Part shown: positions 9,422 to 17,786 of the stretch, one piece after another
How positions within the stretch are numbered: position 1 is the first letter of the stretch
How the letters are laid out: every line of letters begins with the position of its first letter
Assembly: GCF_018130955.1 (NCBI RefSeq)
Contig: NZ_JAFCJM010000016.1
Location: 62,001 to 126,000 of the forward strand
Length of the DNA stretch: 64,000 nt
Reading direction: 5' to 3'
DNA from: Bradyrhizobium liaoningense
Lineage (GTDB): Bacteria; Pseudomonadota; Alphaproteobacteria; Rhizobiales; Xanthobacteraceae
Notes under the pieces: generated by a model
Told to the model about the DNA's origin: nothing
Database searches by the model: none
Seen by the model: only the letters and a program-made list of their open reading frames with translations
Position numbers and translations under genes: made by a program

Positions 9422-10099
9422 ATGGCCGCTTCGCTCAAACTGATCAGTCACAAGCTTTGCCCCTATGTGCAGCGCGCGGTGATCGCGCTGGCCGAGAAGG
9501 GCGTGGCGTTCGAGCGGATCGACATCGATCTCGCCAACAAGCCGGACTGGTTCTTGAAGATTTCGCCGCTCGGCAAGGTGCCGGTGCTTGTCGTGACGAC
9601 GGAGCAGGGCGAGGTCGCGCTGTTCGAGAGCAACGTGATCTGCGAGTACATCGAGGAGACGCAAGGCGGCGTGAAGCTGCATCCCGCTGATGCGCTGAAG
9701 CGCGCCGAGCACCGCGCCTGGATGGAGTTCGGCTCCGCGATCCTCGCCGACCTCTGGGGCCTGGAAACCACGACCGATGCCGCGACCTTCGAGAGCAAGC
9801 GGCAGGCTCTCGTCGCCAAGTTCACGCGTGTCGAGGCCGCCCTCGGTGGGGGCCCGTTCTTCGCCGGTCAAGGCTTCAGCCTGGTTGACGCCGTCTTCGC
9901 GCCGATCTTTCGCTATTTTGACGTATTCGATGAAGTCACTGAGCTCGGCATTTTCAGAGATCTGCCGAAGGTGCGGGCATGGCGGGCCGAGCTTGCGAAG
10001 CGCCCGAGCGTGAAGACGGCTGTCGGGGCCGACTATCCGCAATTGCTGCGCGCGTTCCTCGTGCGCCACGACGCGCATCTGCTCAAGCTCGCGGCTTGA
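9422..10099 (+). CDS. Glutathione S-transferase family protein
   Basis: A 225-residue cytosolic GST. The thioredoxin-like N-domain starts SHKLCPYVQRAVIALAEKGV, with the Cys13-Pro14 pair of beta/zeta/omega-like bacterial GSTs, and the glutathione-binding turn SPLGKVPVL and LFESNVICEYIE (ES-N motif) are present. The helical C-domain contains FSLVDAVFAPIFRY, the N-capping box and hydrophobic staple region. Start ATG 9422 matches the family. The promoter is covered by three palindromes (separate entry), suggesting induction by some small molecule. The substrate is unknown. Confidence 0.92.
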   Translation: MAASLKLISHKLCPYVQRAVIALAEKGVAFERIDIDLANKPDWFLKISPLGKVPVLVVTTEQGEVALFESNVICEYIEETQGGVKLHPADALKRAEHRAWMEFGSAILADLWGLETTTDAATFESKRQALVAKFTRVEAALGGGPFFAGQGFSLVDAVFAPIFRYFDVFDEVTELGIFRDLPKVRAWRAELAKRPSVKTAVGADYPQLLRAFLVRHDAHLLKLAA

Positions 10100-10111
10100 G
10101 CGCACGGAAAG

Positions 10112-10402
10112 CTAGGTGCACCCGTCGGCGAGCAGCAGTCGGCTCGTGGTCGTGGCGTGGCGCAGCTTGAACAGGTCCTGGATTTCAGGGTCGTCCAGGA
10201 ACGCTTGCGCCTTCGTGCGCTCCGGAAACTCGATGATGACGAGGCGCTCGGGTGTCCAGTCGCCCTCGATCGTCGTCGGCTGAACCCCTCGCACGATGTA
10301 GTGGCCGGAATGCTTGGCGATGAATGCCGGGATTTGGTCGATGTAGGTCTTGAAGCGCGAGAAGTCGTGCACCGACAGGTCGAGGACCAGATACGCCCTC
10401 AT
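10112..10402 (-). CDS. DUF1330 domain protein
   Basis: A 96-residue protein of the DUF1330 family, a small dimeric alpha-beta ferredoxin-like fold with no settled activity. The family pattern is visible: RAYLVLDLSVHDFSRFKTYIDQIPAFIAKHSGHYIVRGVQPTTIEGDWTPERLVIIEFPERTKA in short blocks along the chain. It lies 13 bases after the DUF1697 gene on the same strand, suggesting an operon, and is convergent with the GST. Confidence 0.88.
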   Translation of the reverse strand: MRAYLVLDLSVHDFSRFKTYIDQIPAFIAKHSGHYIVRGVQPTTIEGDWTPERLVIIEFPERTKAQAFLDDPEIQDLFKLRHATTTSRLLLADGCT

Positions 10403-10415
10403 TTGCCGCCTTCCG

Positions 10416-10928
10416 CTACAGCTCCGCCGCCATCTTTGCGAGCGTCGCGATCGTGTTCATGTTGCGCGCGGTGCCGGCCTTGGCAGCGGGGATGACGAGT
10501 TTTGACGTCCCCATGCCGTCGCCATAGTGGACATAGATCTCGCGCCGGCCGAGACGCACCTCCTCGTCCTTCTGGCCGCGCAAACCTGCGAGCGTGTCCG
10601 CCGGCGGCGCCTTGTCGAGGAAGATCGCCACCGTGCGGTTGGGTGCGGCTTTCGGAAACGGATTGTCCGCCAGCACCTTCGCCATCTCGGCGGCGCTGCG
10701 CACGAGCACGCCGACCGGCGCGCCGGCATAGGCGTGCAGGCGCTTTTCCAGCGCGGTCTTGATGGCGGCTTCAGATTTGCGGCTGGTGAAGACGACGTTG
10801 CCGCTGGCGATGTAGGTGCGCACGGCGGCAAAACCGAGCTCTTCGCAAAACGCCTTGAGCTCGGTCATCGGCAGCTTGCCGGTGCCTCCGACATTGACGG
10901 CCCGTAGCAATGCCACGAACGCGCCCAT
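10416..10928 (-). CDS. DUF1697 domain protein
   Basis: A 170-residue DUF1697 protein. The family N-terminus VALLRAVNVGGTGKLPM, the YIASGNVVFTS strand and the later YVHYGDGMGTSKL block are plain. The function is unknown; a YbaK-like role has never been shown to my knowledge. The start ATG at 10928 is fixed by the family N-terminus, yet a 49-bp dispersed repeat begins 2 bases upstream, and no Shine-Dalgarno is left in that space. The gene would therefore be translated weakly or from a leader within the repeat. It leads the DUF1330 gene. Confidence 0.88.
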   Translation of the reverse strand: MGAFVALLRAVNVGGTGKLPMTELKAFCEELGFAAVRTYIASGNVVFTSRKSEAAIKTALEKRLHAYAGAPVGVLVRSAAEMAKVLADNPFPKAAPNRTVAIFLDKAPPADTLAGLRGQKDEEVRLGRREIYVHYGDGMGTSKLVIPAAKAGTARNMNTIATLAKMAAEL

Positions 10929-10930
10929 CA

Positions 10931-10979
10931 GAGCATGATCCGGAAAAGTGTGAAGCGGTTTTCCGGCAAGATCATGCTC
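10931..10979. repeat. Dispersed palindromic repeat, GAGCATGATCCGG family, copy 1
   Basis: The ends GAGCATGAT and ATCATGCTC are complementary, and the inner arms CCGGAAAA and TTTTCCGG also pair, giving an imperfect hairpin of 49 bases. It abuts the start of the DUF1697 gene. Three related copies are at 47225, 56716 and 57365. Confidence 0.85.
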
Positions 10980-10992
10980 AAAACGTAACGCC

Positions 10993-11640
10993 TTACCGAA
11001 CGTTGGCGAGGCGCATGTCGAGATAGGCCGTGATGGTTTCCATCAGCGGCTCGAGCTTGGAGTCGAAGAAGTGGTTGGCGCCGGGGATGACCTGCTGGTC
11101 GATCACGATGCCCTTCTGCGTCTTCAGTTTCTCGACCAGCGTGTTGACGTCCTTCGGCGGCACCACGGCGTCCTTCTCTCCATGCACGATCAGGCCCGAG
11201 GACGGGCAGGGCGCGAGGAACGAGAAGTCGTAGAGGTTGGCCGGCGGCGCGATCGAGATGAAGCCTTCGACCTCCGGACGGCGCATCAGAAGCTGCATGC
11301 CGATCCAGGCGCCGAAGGAGAAGCCGGCCACCCAGCAGGCGCGCGCCTCGGGATTGATGGTCTGCGCCCAGTCGAGCGCGGCGGCGGCGTCAGACAATTC
11401 GCCGGTGCCGTGATCGAACGAACCCTGGCTGCGGCCGACGCCACGGAAATTGAAGCGCAGCACCGAGAAGCCGCGATGCGCAAAGGCATAGTAGCACTGG
11501 TACACGATCTGATGATTCATCGTGCCGTGAAACTGCGGATGCGGATGCAGGATCATCGCGATCGGCGCGTTCTTCTGCTTGGCCGGGTGATAGCGACCTT
11601 CGAGGCGGCCAGCGGGGCCGGCAAAAATAACTTCAGGCAT
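10993..11640 (-). CDS. Alpha/beta hydrolase
   Basis: A 215-residue alpha/beta-hydrolase of the short bacterial type (COG2945-like). The nucleophile elbow is GFSFGAW, the acid lies in IVHGEKDAVVPP, and the histidine in PGANHFF, so the triad is complete. The early block AMILHPHPQFHGTMNHQIVY supplies the oxyanion region. Start ATG 11640 (MPEVIFAG) fits the family; a longer frame to 11682 adds only 14 residues. As I recall, related hydrolases sit upstream of the iscS/suf operon in other alphaproteobacteria. Here a LytTR gene and an acyltransferase gene lie between. Confidence 0.9.
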   Translation of the reverse strand: MPEVIFAGPAGRLEGRYHPAKQKNAPIAMILHPHPQFHGTMNHQIVYQCYYAFAHRGFSVLRFNFRGVGRSQGSFDHGTGELSDAAAALDWAQTINPEARACWVAGFSFGAWIGMQLLMRRPEVEGFISIAPPANLYDFSFLAPCPSSGLIVHGEKDAVVPPKDVNTLVEKLKTQKGIVIDQQVIPGANHFFDSKLEPLMETITAYLDMRLANVR

Positions 11641-11966
11641 GGATTGTCTCTTGATTGATCCCTTGAAGACGATCCTCAGCAATCAACCGATTGTTCTGGC
11701 CTCCTCGGCGTCGAGCCGATGAAAGCGCGAATGAAGGGTGAGAAGGCGCCCTCGGATGATGCGCGAGCGGCGCACGGTGGAATTGACGGGCGCGTTCTAA
11801 CATGAGGCGAGGGTCAAAAAGCAAGCATCTTGAACATCGCCAAATGAATTCAAGACGTTAGCTGGTCACCGGCGCGTCGCGATCGGGACGGCAACAGGCT
11901 CGTTGAGCCCGGCGGTGCGGGCAACCGATTGAAATCACGATGATTTATTGGACATTCCGGCCCGAT
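11641..11966. other. Intergenic region without a recognisable gene
   Basis: This 326-base stretch lies upstream of the hydrolase and downstream of the LytTR gene, both on the minus strand. It should carry the hydrolase promoter, but I could not pick a convincing -35/-10 pair. No RNA gene or family repeat was seen. Confidence 0.5.
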
Positions 11967-12920
11967 TTACGCTGAAGTCGTGCGATTCCCGAACGCGGCC
12001 ACCGAGGATCTGTAGCGCCGGCTGCCTCCCAGGGTCTGCCCGCTGTCGAAGGTGAGCTCGAAATCGCCTGACGGGTTGAGATCCACGCCCGCCACGCGAT
12101 CGAGATTGGCAAGTTTGGTCCGGTGAACACGAACGATGTGGAAGCGCGCCAGCTCGGCTTCAGCGGTCGCCAGTGTCCCGCGGATCAGGTGCTGGGTGCC
12201 GTCAGCGAGGTTGTATTCGATGTAATTGCCGGCGGAGGCGACCCACAGGATGTCGCGCGGCGCAACCCGTACGCGGCTTGTGCCGTCCCGCAGCCAGATC
12301 GGGTCGGGGGATGAGGAGTGGGGCGGGGCGGCCGTCCCCTGCGGGGCGACCATTGCAGCCCTCTTCAGCTCACGCCGGCTTTCCAGCAGCCAGAGCGTGC
12401 CGCCGATCAGGAGGACGGCCACGGCATCCTTGCGAAACTCGTACAGGACCGTCGCCAGCGAGAAGCGGAAGTCGTAGGCGCCGCCGGCGAGCCAGAGCAC
12501 GAGCTTCCGGATCCAGACCATGCCGGTGATGTGCAGGGCGGAGAAGCCGAGCAGGGCGGCCACGCCAATCCCGACCCGCACGAGGAGGCCTGAGGCACGG
12601 CGCATCTGCCTGATGGCGAGCACCAGGATCGGCAGCAGCAGCAGGATGACGGCGATGCTCGACATCTCCCAGAACAGCCGCCGGCCGACATCCGAACTGT
12701 CGCCGCGCCAGGCGGCATCCTGAGCGCCGGAGAGCGCATTCACGATTCCGATCGCGAGCGCGACGGCCCCGATCGCGAAGAACATCGTCCGGTCGCCACC
12801 GCTGATCCCGGAGAGCCCGCCGCTCGTCCCAGGGCGCGGCGGCTCATCCCCTCGCTCCCGGTCCTGGTCCCAAACCGGCTCGACGCGCTCGGTTTGTGGG
12901 GCATTTTCGGTGTCAGCCAT
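11967..12920 (-). CDS. Membrane-bound LytTR-domain transcription regulator
   Basis: A 317-residue protein with a Pro/Gly-rich N-terminus, four membrane helices (MFFAIGAVALAIGIVNAL, IAVILLLLPILVLAI, VGIGVAALLGFSALHITG, DAVAVLLIGGTLWLL) and a C-terminal LytTR DNA-binding domain from about residue 215. Its core reads DILWVASAGNYIEYNL, LATAEAELARFHIVRVHRTKLANL and the final GGSRRYR. The membrane part probably senses an envelope signal directly. It is divergent from an acyltransferase gene with only 44 bases between start codons, so that gene is its likely target. Start ATG 12920 is used; a TTG two codons upstream is also possible. Confidence 0.9.
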   Translation of the reverse strand: MADTENAPQTERVEPVWDQDRERGDEPPRPGTSGGLSGISGGDRTMFFAIGAVALAIGIVNALSGAQDAAWRGDSSDVGRRLFWEMSSIAVILLLLPILVLAIRQMRRASGLLVRVGIGVAALLGFSALHITGMVWIRKLVLWLAGGAYDFRFSLATVLYEFRKDAVAVLLIGGTLWLLESRRELKRAAMVAPQGTAAPPHSSSPDPIWLRDGTSRVRVAPRDILWVASAGNYIEYNLADGTQHLIRGTLATAEAELARFHIVRVHRTKLANLDRVAGVDLNPSGDFELTFDSGQTLGGSRRYRSSVAAFGNRTTSA

Positions 12921-12964
12921 GGCCAAAGAACCGTGCTTGGCGTCGCGTCAAGGAGCTGAAAACC

Positions 12965-14158
12965 ATGTCAACACCGCAGCAACTCCCTGCCTCGGAACGG
13001 CGCATCGATCTCGATTGGGTGAGAATTTTAGCCTTCGGGCTGCTGATCTTCTACCACGTCGGCATGCTCTACGTGTCCTGGGGATTTCACATCAAGAGCG
13101 TGCACCGGCTGACCTGGCTCGAGCCCTTGATGCTGGTCCTCAATCCGTGGCGGCTGTCGCTGTTGTTCCTGGTCTCCGGCGTCGCCACCCGCTTCATGCT
13201 GCGCAAGTACCGGCTCGCCGCCTTCGTTCGATCGCGCTCAGCGCGGCTCCTGATCCCCCTGGTCTTCGGCATGCTCGTGATCGTGCCGCCGCAATCCTAT
13301 CTCCAGATCGTCGAAGCCCTCGGCTATCCAGCGGGCTTTGCCGATTTTTATACCCGGCACTATCTCGCGTTCGGCTCGCAGTTCTGCCCAAATCCCTGCA
13401 TCGTGCTGCCGACCTGGAACCATCTCTGGTTCGTGGTCTATCTGTGGGTCTACACAACAGCGCTGGTCGGCGTGCTCTGGCTGTGGCCTGCGCTGGCCGA
13501 TCGGCTGGGTCTGCGGCTTGGCGCGCTGCTCACAGGACCTGGGGTTCTGATCCTGCCCTGCCTGTTGTTCGTGGCCTGGCGGCTGTTCCTGTACCCGGCC
13601 TTCCCGTCGACGCATGCGTTGTTCGGCGACTGGTACAACCATGCAGACTATGCGACGGCGCTCCTGATCGGCTTCCTGCTGGCAAGCGAGGACGGCATCT
13701 GGCGCGACATCGAGCGTCAGCGCTGGATCGCGCTGGCCACAGCCGCATTGCTGTTCGTCGTGTTCATTCTGGTTCGCGGCGGCCTGTTTGCGCCGTCGCA
13801 GATGTTGAGGTGGTTCGCGAGCTCCGCCTATGGTTGCTATCAATGGCTGGCCATGGTCGCGGTGCTCGGCTTTGCGCGACGGCACTTCATGGCCGACGGT
13901 CCCGTGCGCCGCTACCTGACCGACGCGATCCTTCCCTATTACATCGTGCATCAGACCGCGATCATCGTGATCGCACACGCGCTCGGGGATAGCGGCCTGT
14001 CGGCGGGAAGCGAGGCCTCCATCGTGATTGCCGGCACGGCGCTCACCTGCGTCGTCACCTATGAGGTCGTGCGGCGGATCGCCTGGCTGCGGCCGCTGTT
14101 TGGACTGCGGCTGGAGCCGCGCCGTTCGGCCGGACTGGCGCAGCAGCAGCCGGCCTGA
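12965..14158 (+). CDS. Acyltransferase 3 family membrane protein
   Basis: A 397-residue polytopic membrane acyltransferase (Acyl_transf_3/OpgC-like). The family start RIDLDWVRILAFGLLIFYHVGMLY includes the conserved His in the first helix, followed by about ten membrane spans and RSARLLIPLVFGMLV. Relatives add acyl groups to periplasmic glucans, O-antigen or peptidoglycan; the substrate here is unknown. AGGAG stands 8 bases before ATG 12965. The gene is divergent from the LytTR regulator and may be controlled by it. The iscS-like gene follows after 51 bases. Confidence 0.9.
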   Translation: MSTPQQLPASERRIDLDWVRILAFGLLIFYHVGMLYVSWGFHIKSVHRLTWLEPLMLVLNPWRLSLLFLVSGVATRFMLRKYRLAAFVRSRSARLLIPLVFGMLVIVPPQSYLQIVEALGYPAGFADFYTRHYLAFGSQFCPNPCIVLPTWNHLWFVVYLWVYTTALVGVLWLWPALADRLGLRLGALLTGPGVLILPCLLFVAWRLFLYPAFPSTHALFGDWYNHADYATALLIGFLLASEDGIWRDIERQRWIALATAALLFVVFILVRGGLFAPSQMLRWFASSAYGCYQWLAMVAVLGFARRHFMADGPVRRYLTDAILPYYIVHQTAIIVIAHALGDSGLSAGSEASIVIAGTALTCVVTYEVVRRIAWLRPLFGLRLEPRRSAGLAQQQPA

Positions 14159-14209
14159 TGTGGTCCGGCTTGCGATTGGACCGGCAGCAAAAGGTGCTAA
14201 GAGGGCGGC

Positions 14210-15349
14210 ATGCCCAATCGCGTCTATCTCGACTGGAATGCGACCACGCCGCTGCGCCCCGAGGCGCTGATGGCGATGGTCGCGGCCTACGAGCTGGTCG
14301 GCAATCCCTCGTCTGTCCATGCCGAGGGTCAGGAGGCGCGGCGGCTAGTCGAGGAGGCGCGGGCAGCCCTGGCAGGCGCGGTCGGCGCCTTGCCGCGCAA
14401 TGTCATCTTCACGTCGGCGGGAACCGAGGCCAATGCGCTGGCCCTGTCGCCGGGCTTGCGCGGCGCCCACACCCGCCCCGTCGAGCGGCTGCTGGTGTCG
14501 GCCATCGAGCACGCCTCGGTGCTGGTGGGCGGGCGTTTTCCGGCCGGCGCCGTTAGCCTAGTCAAGGTGACGCCCGCCGGGGTCGTCGACCTCGACCATC
14601 TGAGGGCGCTGCTTGGCTCCGGACCGCCGGCGCTGGTGTCGATCATGGCGGCCAACAACGAGACCGGCGCACTTCAACCCGTTTCTGAAGCGGCCGCGAT
14701 CGTGCATGAGGCGGGCGGCCTGCTGCACGTCGACGCGATCCAGGCGCTTGGAAAAATTCCCTTCAATATCAAGGTTGTAGGAGCTGATCTTGCGACCTTC
14801 TCTGCACACAAGATCGGCGGTCCCAAGGGTATCGGTGCGCTGGTCGTGGCGGAGGGCGTCGCGGGGCTTGAACCGCTGCTCAGGGGCGGGGGCCAGGAAC
14901 TCGGTCGCCGGGCGGGAACCGAGAATGTCGGGGGCATTGCGGGATTTGGCGCGGCGGTTCGGGTCGCGATTGAGGCTTTGGCGGAGAATGCGAACAGGCT
15001 CACAAGTCTTCGGAATCGCTTGGAAAACGGCTTGCGCGAAATGGCCGGGACAACTGTATTTTCTGATACCGTGGACCGGTTGCCGAATACCACGCTGTTT
15101 ACTGCGCCTGGCCTGAAGGCCGAAACCGCCGTGATCGGCTTCGATCTGGAAGGGATTGCGGTGTCCTCGGGCTCGGCCTGTTCCTCCGGAAAAGTCCAGC
15201 CATCTCATGTGCTTTCGGCCATGGGGCTCGATCCCCAGACGGCGCAGGGAGCGGTGCGCCTCAGTCTGGGCTGGTCCACGCAGGAGGCGGACATCAATCT
15301 GGCCCTGGAGGCTTGGCGAAAGCTCGGTAATACCCTACTTAAGACATGA
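14210..15349 (+). CDS. Cysteine desulfurase, IscS/NifS group
   Basis: A PLP enzyme that takes sulfur from L-cysteine as an enzyme persulfide for Fe-S assembly. The 379-residue chain begins VYLDWNATTPLRPEAL, carries the PLP lysine in SAHKIGGPKG (Lys201) and the catalytic cysteine in SSGSACSSGK (Cys324) on a long group-I loop. It precedes sufB by 113 bases, and the operon also holds a group-II SufS, so two desulfurases are present. Which one feeds SufBCD cannot be told from sequence; no sufE or sufU is in the operon. Confidence 0.95.
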   Translation: MPNRVYLDWNATTPLRPEALMAMVAAYELVGNPSSVHAEGQEARRLVEEARAALAGAVGALPRNVIFTSAGTEANALALSPGLRGAHTRPVERLLVSAIEHASVLVGGRFPAGAVSLVKVTPAGVVDLDHLRALLGSGPPALVSIMAANNETGALQPVSEAAAIVHEAGGLLHVDAIQALGKIPFNIKVVGADLATFSAHKIGGPKGIGALVVAEGVAGLEPLLRGGGQELGRRAGTENVGGIAGFGAAVRVAIEALAENANRLTSLRNRLENGLREMAGTTVFSDTVDRLPNTTLFTAPGLKAETAVIGFDLEGIAVSSGSACSSGKVQPSHVLSAMGLDPQTAQGAVRLSLGWSTQEADINLALEAWRKLGNTLLKT

Positions 15350-15365
15350 GCGACGAAACACGGCC

Positions 15366-15376
15366 AGAACGGTTCT
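15366..15376. promoter_or_regulatory. Possible Irr/ICE-like palindrome upstream of sufB
   Basis: AGAAC-G-GTTCT is a perfect 5-1-5 inverted repeat, continued on the right as CTAA. It resembles half of the iron-control element AGAA-N3-TTCT known from Bradyrhizobium iron genes. It lies 87 bases before the sufB start and 17 after the iscS stop. The left flank (CC) does not match, so this is tentative. Confidence 0.35.
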
Positions 15377-15462
15377 AAGGGCGTGCTTTCCGCGAAAAAA
15401 CATCGTAGAAGTCGTTCGAGTTTGATCCACCGCGGTCCTTGAAACCGCGAGCGGAGGAATGG

Positions 15463-16959
15463 ATGCCAGCCGTACAAGAGACGGTCGAGCGCGTAAAGCG
15501 CATCGACGTCGACCAGTATCGTTATGGGTTTGAGACCCTGATCGACTCCGAGAAAGCCCCCAAGGGGCTGTCGGAAGAGATCGTAAAATTCATCTCGCAG
15601 AAGAAGAACGAACCGGCCTGGATGCTGCAGTGGCGGCTCGAGGCCTATCGTCGCTGGCTCACCATGACGGAGCCGACCTGGGCGCGTGTCGACTATCCCA
15701 AGATCGACTTCCAGGACCTCTATTATTACGCGGCGCCGAAGCCGAAGAAGACGGTCACCTCGCTCGACGAGATCGATCCGGAGATTCTCAAGACCTACGA
15801 GAAGCTCGGCATCCCCCTGCGCGAAGTCGCGATGCTCGAGGGCGTCGAGCCGAAGCCCGGCGAGCAGGACCCGGCCCAGCGCAAGATCGCGGTCGATGCG
15901 GTCTTCGACTCGGTCTCGGTTGCGACCACCTTCAAGGCCGAGCTGAAGAAGGCCGGCGTGATCTTCATGCCGATCTCGGAGGCGATCCGCGAGCATCCCG
16001 AGCTGGTGCAAAAATATCTCGGCAGCGTGGTGCCGACCTCGGACAATTTCTATGCGACGCTGAACTCGGCGGTGTTCTCCGACGGCTCGTTCGTCTACGT
16101 GCCGCCGGGCGTGCGCTGCCCGATGGAGCTGTCGACCTATTTCCGGATCAACGAGCGCAACACCGGCCAGTTCGAGCGCACGCTGATCATCGCCGACAAG
16201 GGTTCCTACGTCTCCTATCTCGAAGGCTGCACCGCGCCGCAGCGCGACGAGAACCAGCTCCATGCCGCGGTCGTCGAGCTCGTGGCGCATGACGACGCCG
16301 AGATCAAATATTCGACGGTGCAGAACTGGTATCCGGGCAACTCCGAGGGCAAGGGCGGCATCTACAATTTCGTCACCAAGCGTGGCGACTGCCGCGGTGC
16401 CAATTCCAAGATCTCATGGACCCAGGTCGAAACGGGTTCGGCGATCACATGGAAGTATCCGAGCTGCATTCTCCGTGGCGACAATTCGCGCGGCGAGTTC
16501 TACTCGATCGCGATCTCGAACGGTTTTCAGCAGGTCGATAGCGGCACCAAGATGATCCATCTCGGCAAGAACACGTCGAGCCGGATCATTTCCAAGGGCA
16601 TCGCCGCCGGCAAGTCGCAAAACACCTATCGCGGTCTCGTCACCGCGCATCGGAAAGCGACCGGCGCGCGCAACTTCACCGCCTGCGACTCGCTACTGAT
16701 CGGCGACAAATGCGGCGCGCACACCGTGCCGTACATCGAGGCGAAAAATTCCTCGGCCACCTTCGAGCACGAGGCGACGACCTCAAAGATCTCCGAGGAC
16801 GTGCTGTTCTACTGCATCCAGCGCGGCCTCTCCCAGGAGGAGGCCGTCGGCCTCGTCGTCAACGGCTTCGTCAAGGACGTGCTCCAGCAGCTCCCGATGG
16901 AGTTCGCGGTGGAAGCGCAGAAGCTGATCTCGATCTCGCTGGAAGGGTCGGTCGGTTAA
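15463..16959 (+). CDS. sufB: Fe-S cluster assembly scaffold SufB
   Basis: SufB is the scaffold subunit of the SufBC2D complex in the cytoplasm, on which Fe-S clusters are built. The protein is 498 residues, the usual size. It begins [23 protein letters not shown] and has the family blocks [71 protein letters not shown] in pieces, and [24 protein letters not shown] with the late conserved Cys. GGAGG stands 5 bases before ATG 15463. First of the suf genes proper; sufC follows after 62 bases. Confidence 0.98.
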   Translation: MPAVQETVERVKRIDVDQYRYGFETLIDSEKAPKGLSEEIVKFISQKKNEPAWMLQWRLEAYRRWLTMTEPTWARVDYPKIDFQDLYYYAAPKPKKTVTSLDEIDPEILKTYEKLGIPLREVAMLEGVEPKPGEQDPAQRKIAVDAVFDSVSVATTFKAELKKAGVIFMPISEAIREHPELVQKYLGSVVPTSDNFYATLNSAVFSDGSFVYVPPGVRCPMELSTYFRINERNTGQFERTLIIADKGSYVSYLEGCTAPQRDENQLHAAVVELVAHDDAEIKYSTVQNWYPGNSEGKGGIYNFVTKRGDCRGANSKISWTQVETGSAITWKYPSCILRGDNSRGEFYSIAISNGFQQVDSGTKMIHLGKNTSSRIISKGIAAGKSQNTYRGLVTAHRKATGARNFTACDSLLIGDKCGAHTVPYIEAKNSSATFEHEATTSKISEDVLFYCIQRGLSQEEAVGLVVNGFVKDVLQQLPMEFAVEAQKLISISLEGSVG

Positions 16960-17021
16960 TTGCCGGCCCTCGCGGTGCGCTTCGGCGCTCCATGCATCGT
17001 TTGAATAGACTGGAAACCAAG

Positions 17022-17774
17022 ATGGCTTTGCTTGAAGTGAAAGACCTGAAAGTCCGTGTCGAGGAGCGCGAGATTCTCCACGGGCTGACTCTGACCGTGA
17101 ACGAGGGTGAGGTGCACGCGATCATGGGGCCGAACGGCTCCGGCAAGTCGACGCTCTCGCACGTCATCGCCGGCAAGCCCGGTTATGAGGTCACCGACGG
17201 CCAGATCCTGTTCAGGGGCGAGGACCTGCTGGAGATGGATCCCGATGAGCGCGCCGCCAAGGGCGTGTTCCTGGCGTTCCAGTACCCGGTCGAGATCCCC
17301 GGCGTTGCCACCATGACCTTCCTGCGCACCGCGCTCAACGCGCAGCGCAAGGCGCGCGGCGAGAGTGAATATTCGACGCCGGATTTTCTCAAGAAGGTCC
17401 GCGAGGTCTCGAAGTCGCTGAACATCCCGCAGGACATGCTCAAGCGCGGCGTCAATGTCGGCTTCTCCGGCGGCGAGAAGAAGCGCAACGAGGTGCTGCA
17501 GATGGCGCTGTTCGAGCCGAGCCTGTGCATCCTCGACGAGATGGATTCGGGCCTCGACATCGACGCGCTGCGCATTGCGGCCGACGGCGTCAACGCGTTG
17601 CGCTCGCCCAAGCGCGCGATGGTGGTCATCACCCACTATCAGCGGCTGCTCAACTACATCGTGCCCGATTTCGTGCACGTGATGTCCAGGGGCCGCGTGG
17701 TGAAGAGCGGCGGCAAGGACCTGGCGCTGGAGCTGGAAGCCTCCGGTTACACCCAGTTCGAGGACGCCGCGTAA
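17022..17774 (+). CDS. sufC: Fe-S assembly ATPase SufC
   Basis: An ABC-type ATPase that powers the SufB-SufD scaffold. The 250-residue protein has Walker A GPNGSGKS at 36-43, the Q-loop in AFQYPVEIPGV, an ABC signature in FSGGEKKRNEV, and Walker B LCILDEMDSGLDID followed by the H-loop ITHYQR. These are the standard SufC variants. ATG 17022 was chosen because MALLEVKDLKV is the family start; an ATG at 16992 would add ten residues. It sits 12 bases before sufD. Confidence 0.97.
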   Translation: MALLEVKDLKVRVEEREILHGLTLTVNEGEVHAIMGPNGSGKSTLSHVIAGKPGYEVTDGQILFRGEDLLEMDPDERAAKGVFLAFQYPVEIPGVATMTFLRTALNAQRKARGESEYSTPDFLKKVREVSKSLNIPQDMLKRGVNVGFSGGEKKRNEVLQMALFEPSLCILDEMDSGLDIDALRIAADGVNALRSPKRAMVVITHYQRLLNYIVPDFVHVMSRGRVVKSGGKDLALELEASGYTQFEDAA

Positions 17775-17786
17775 GGGATATTTGGG

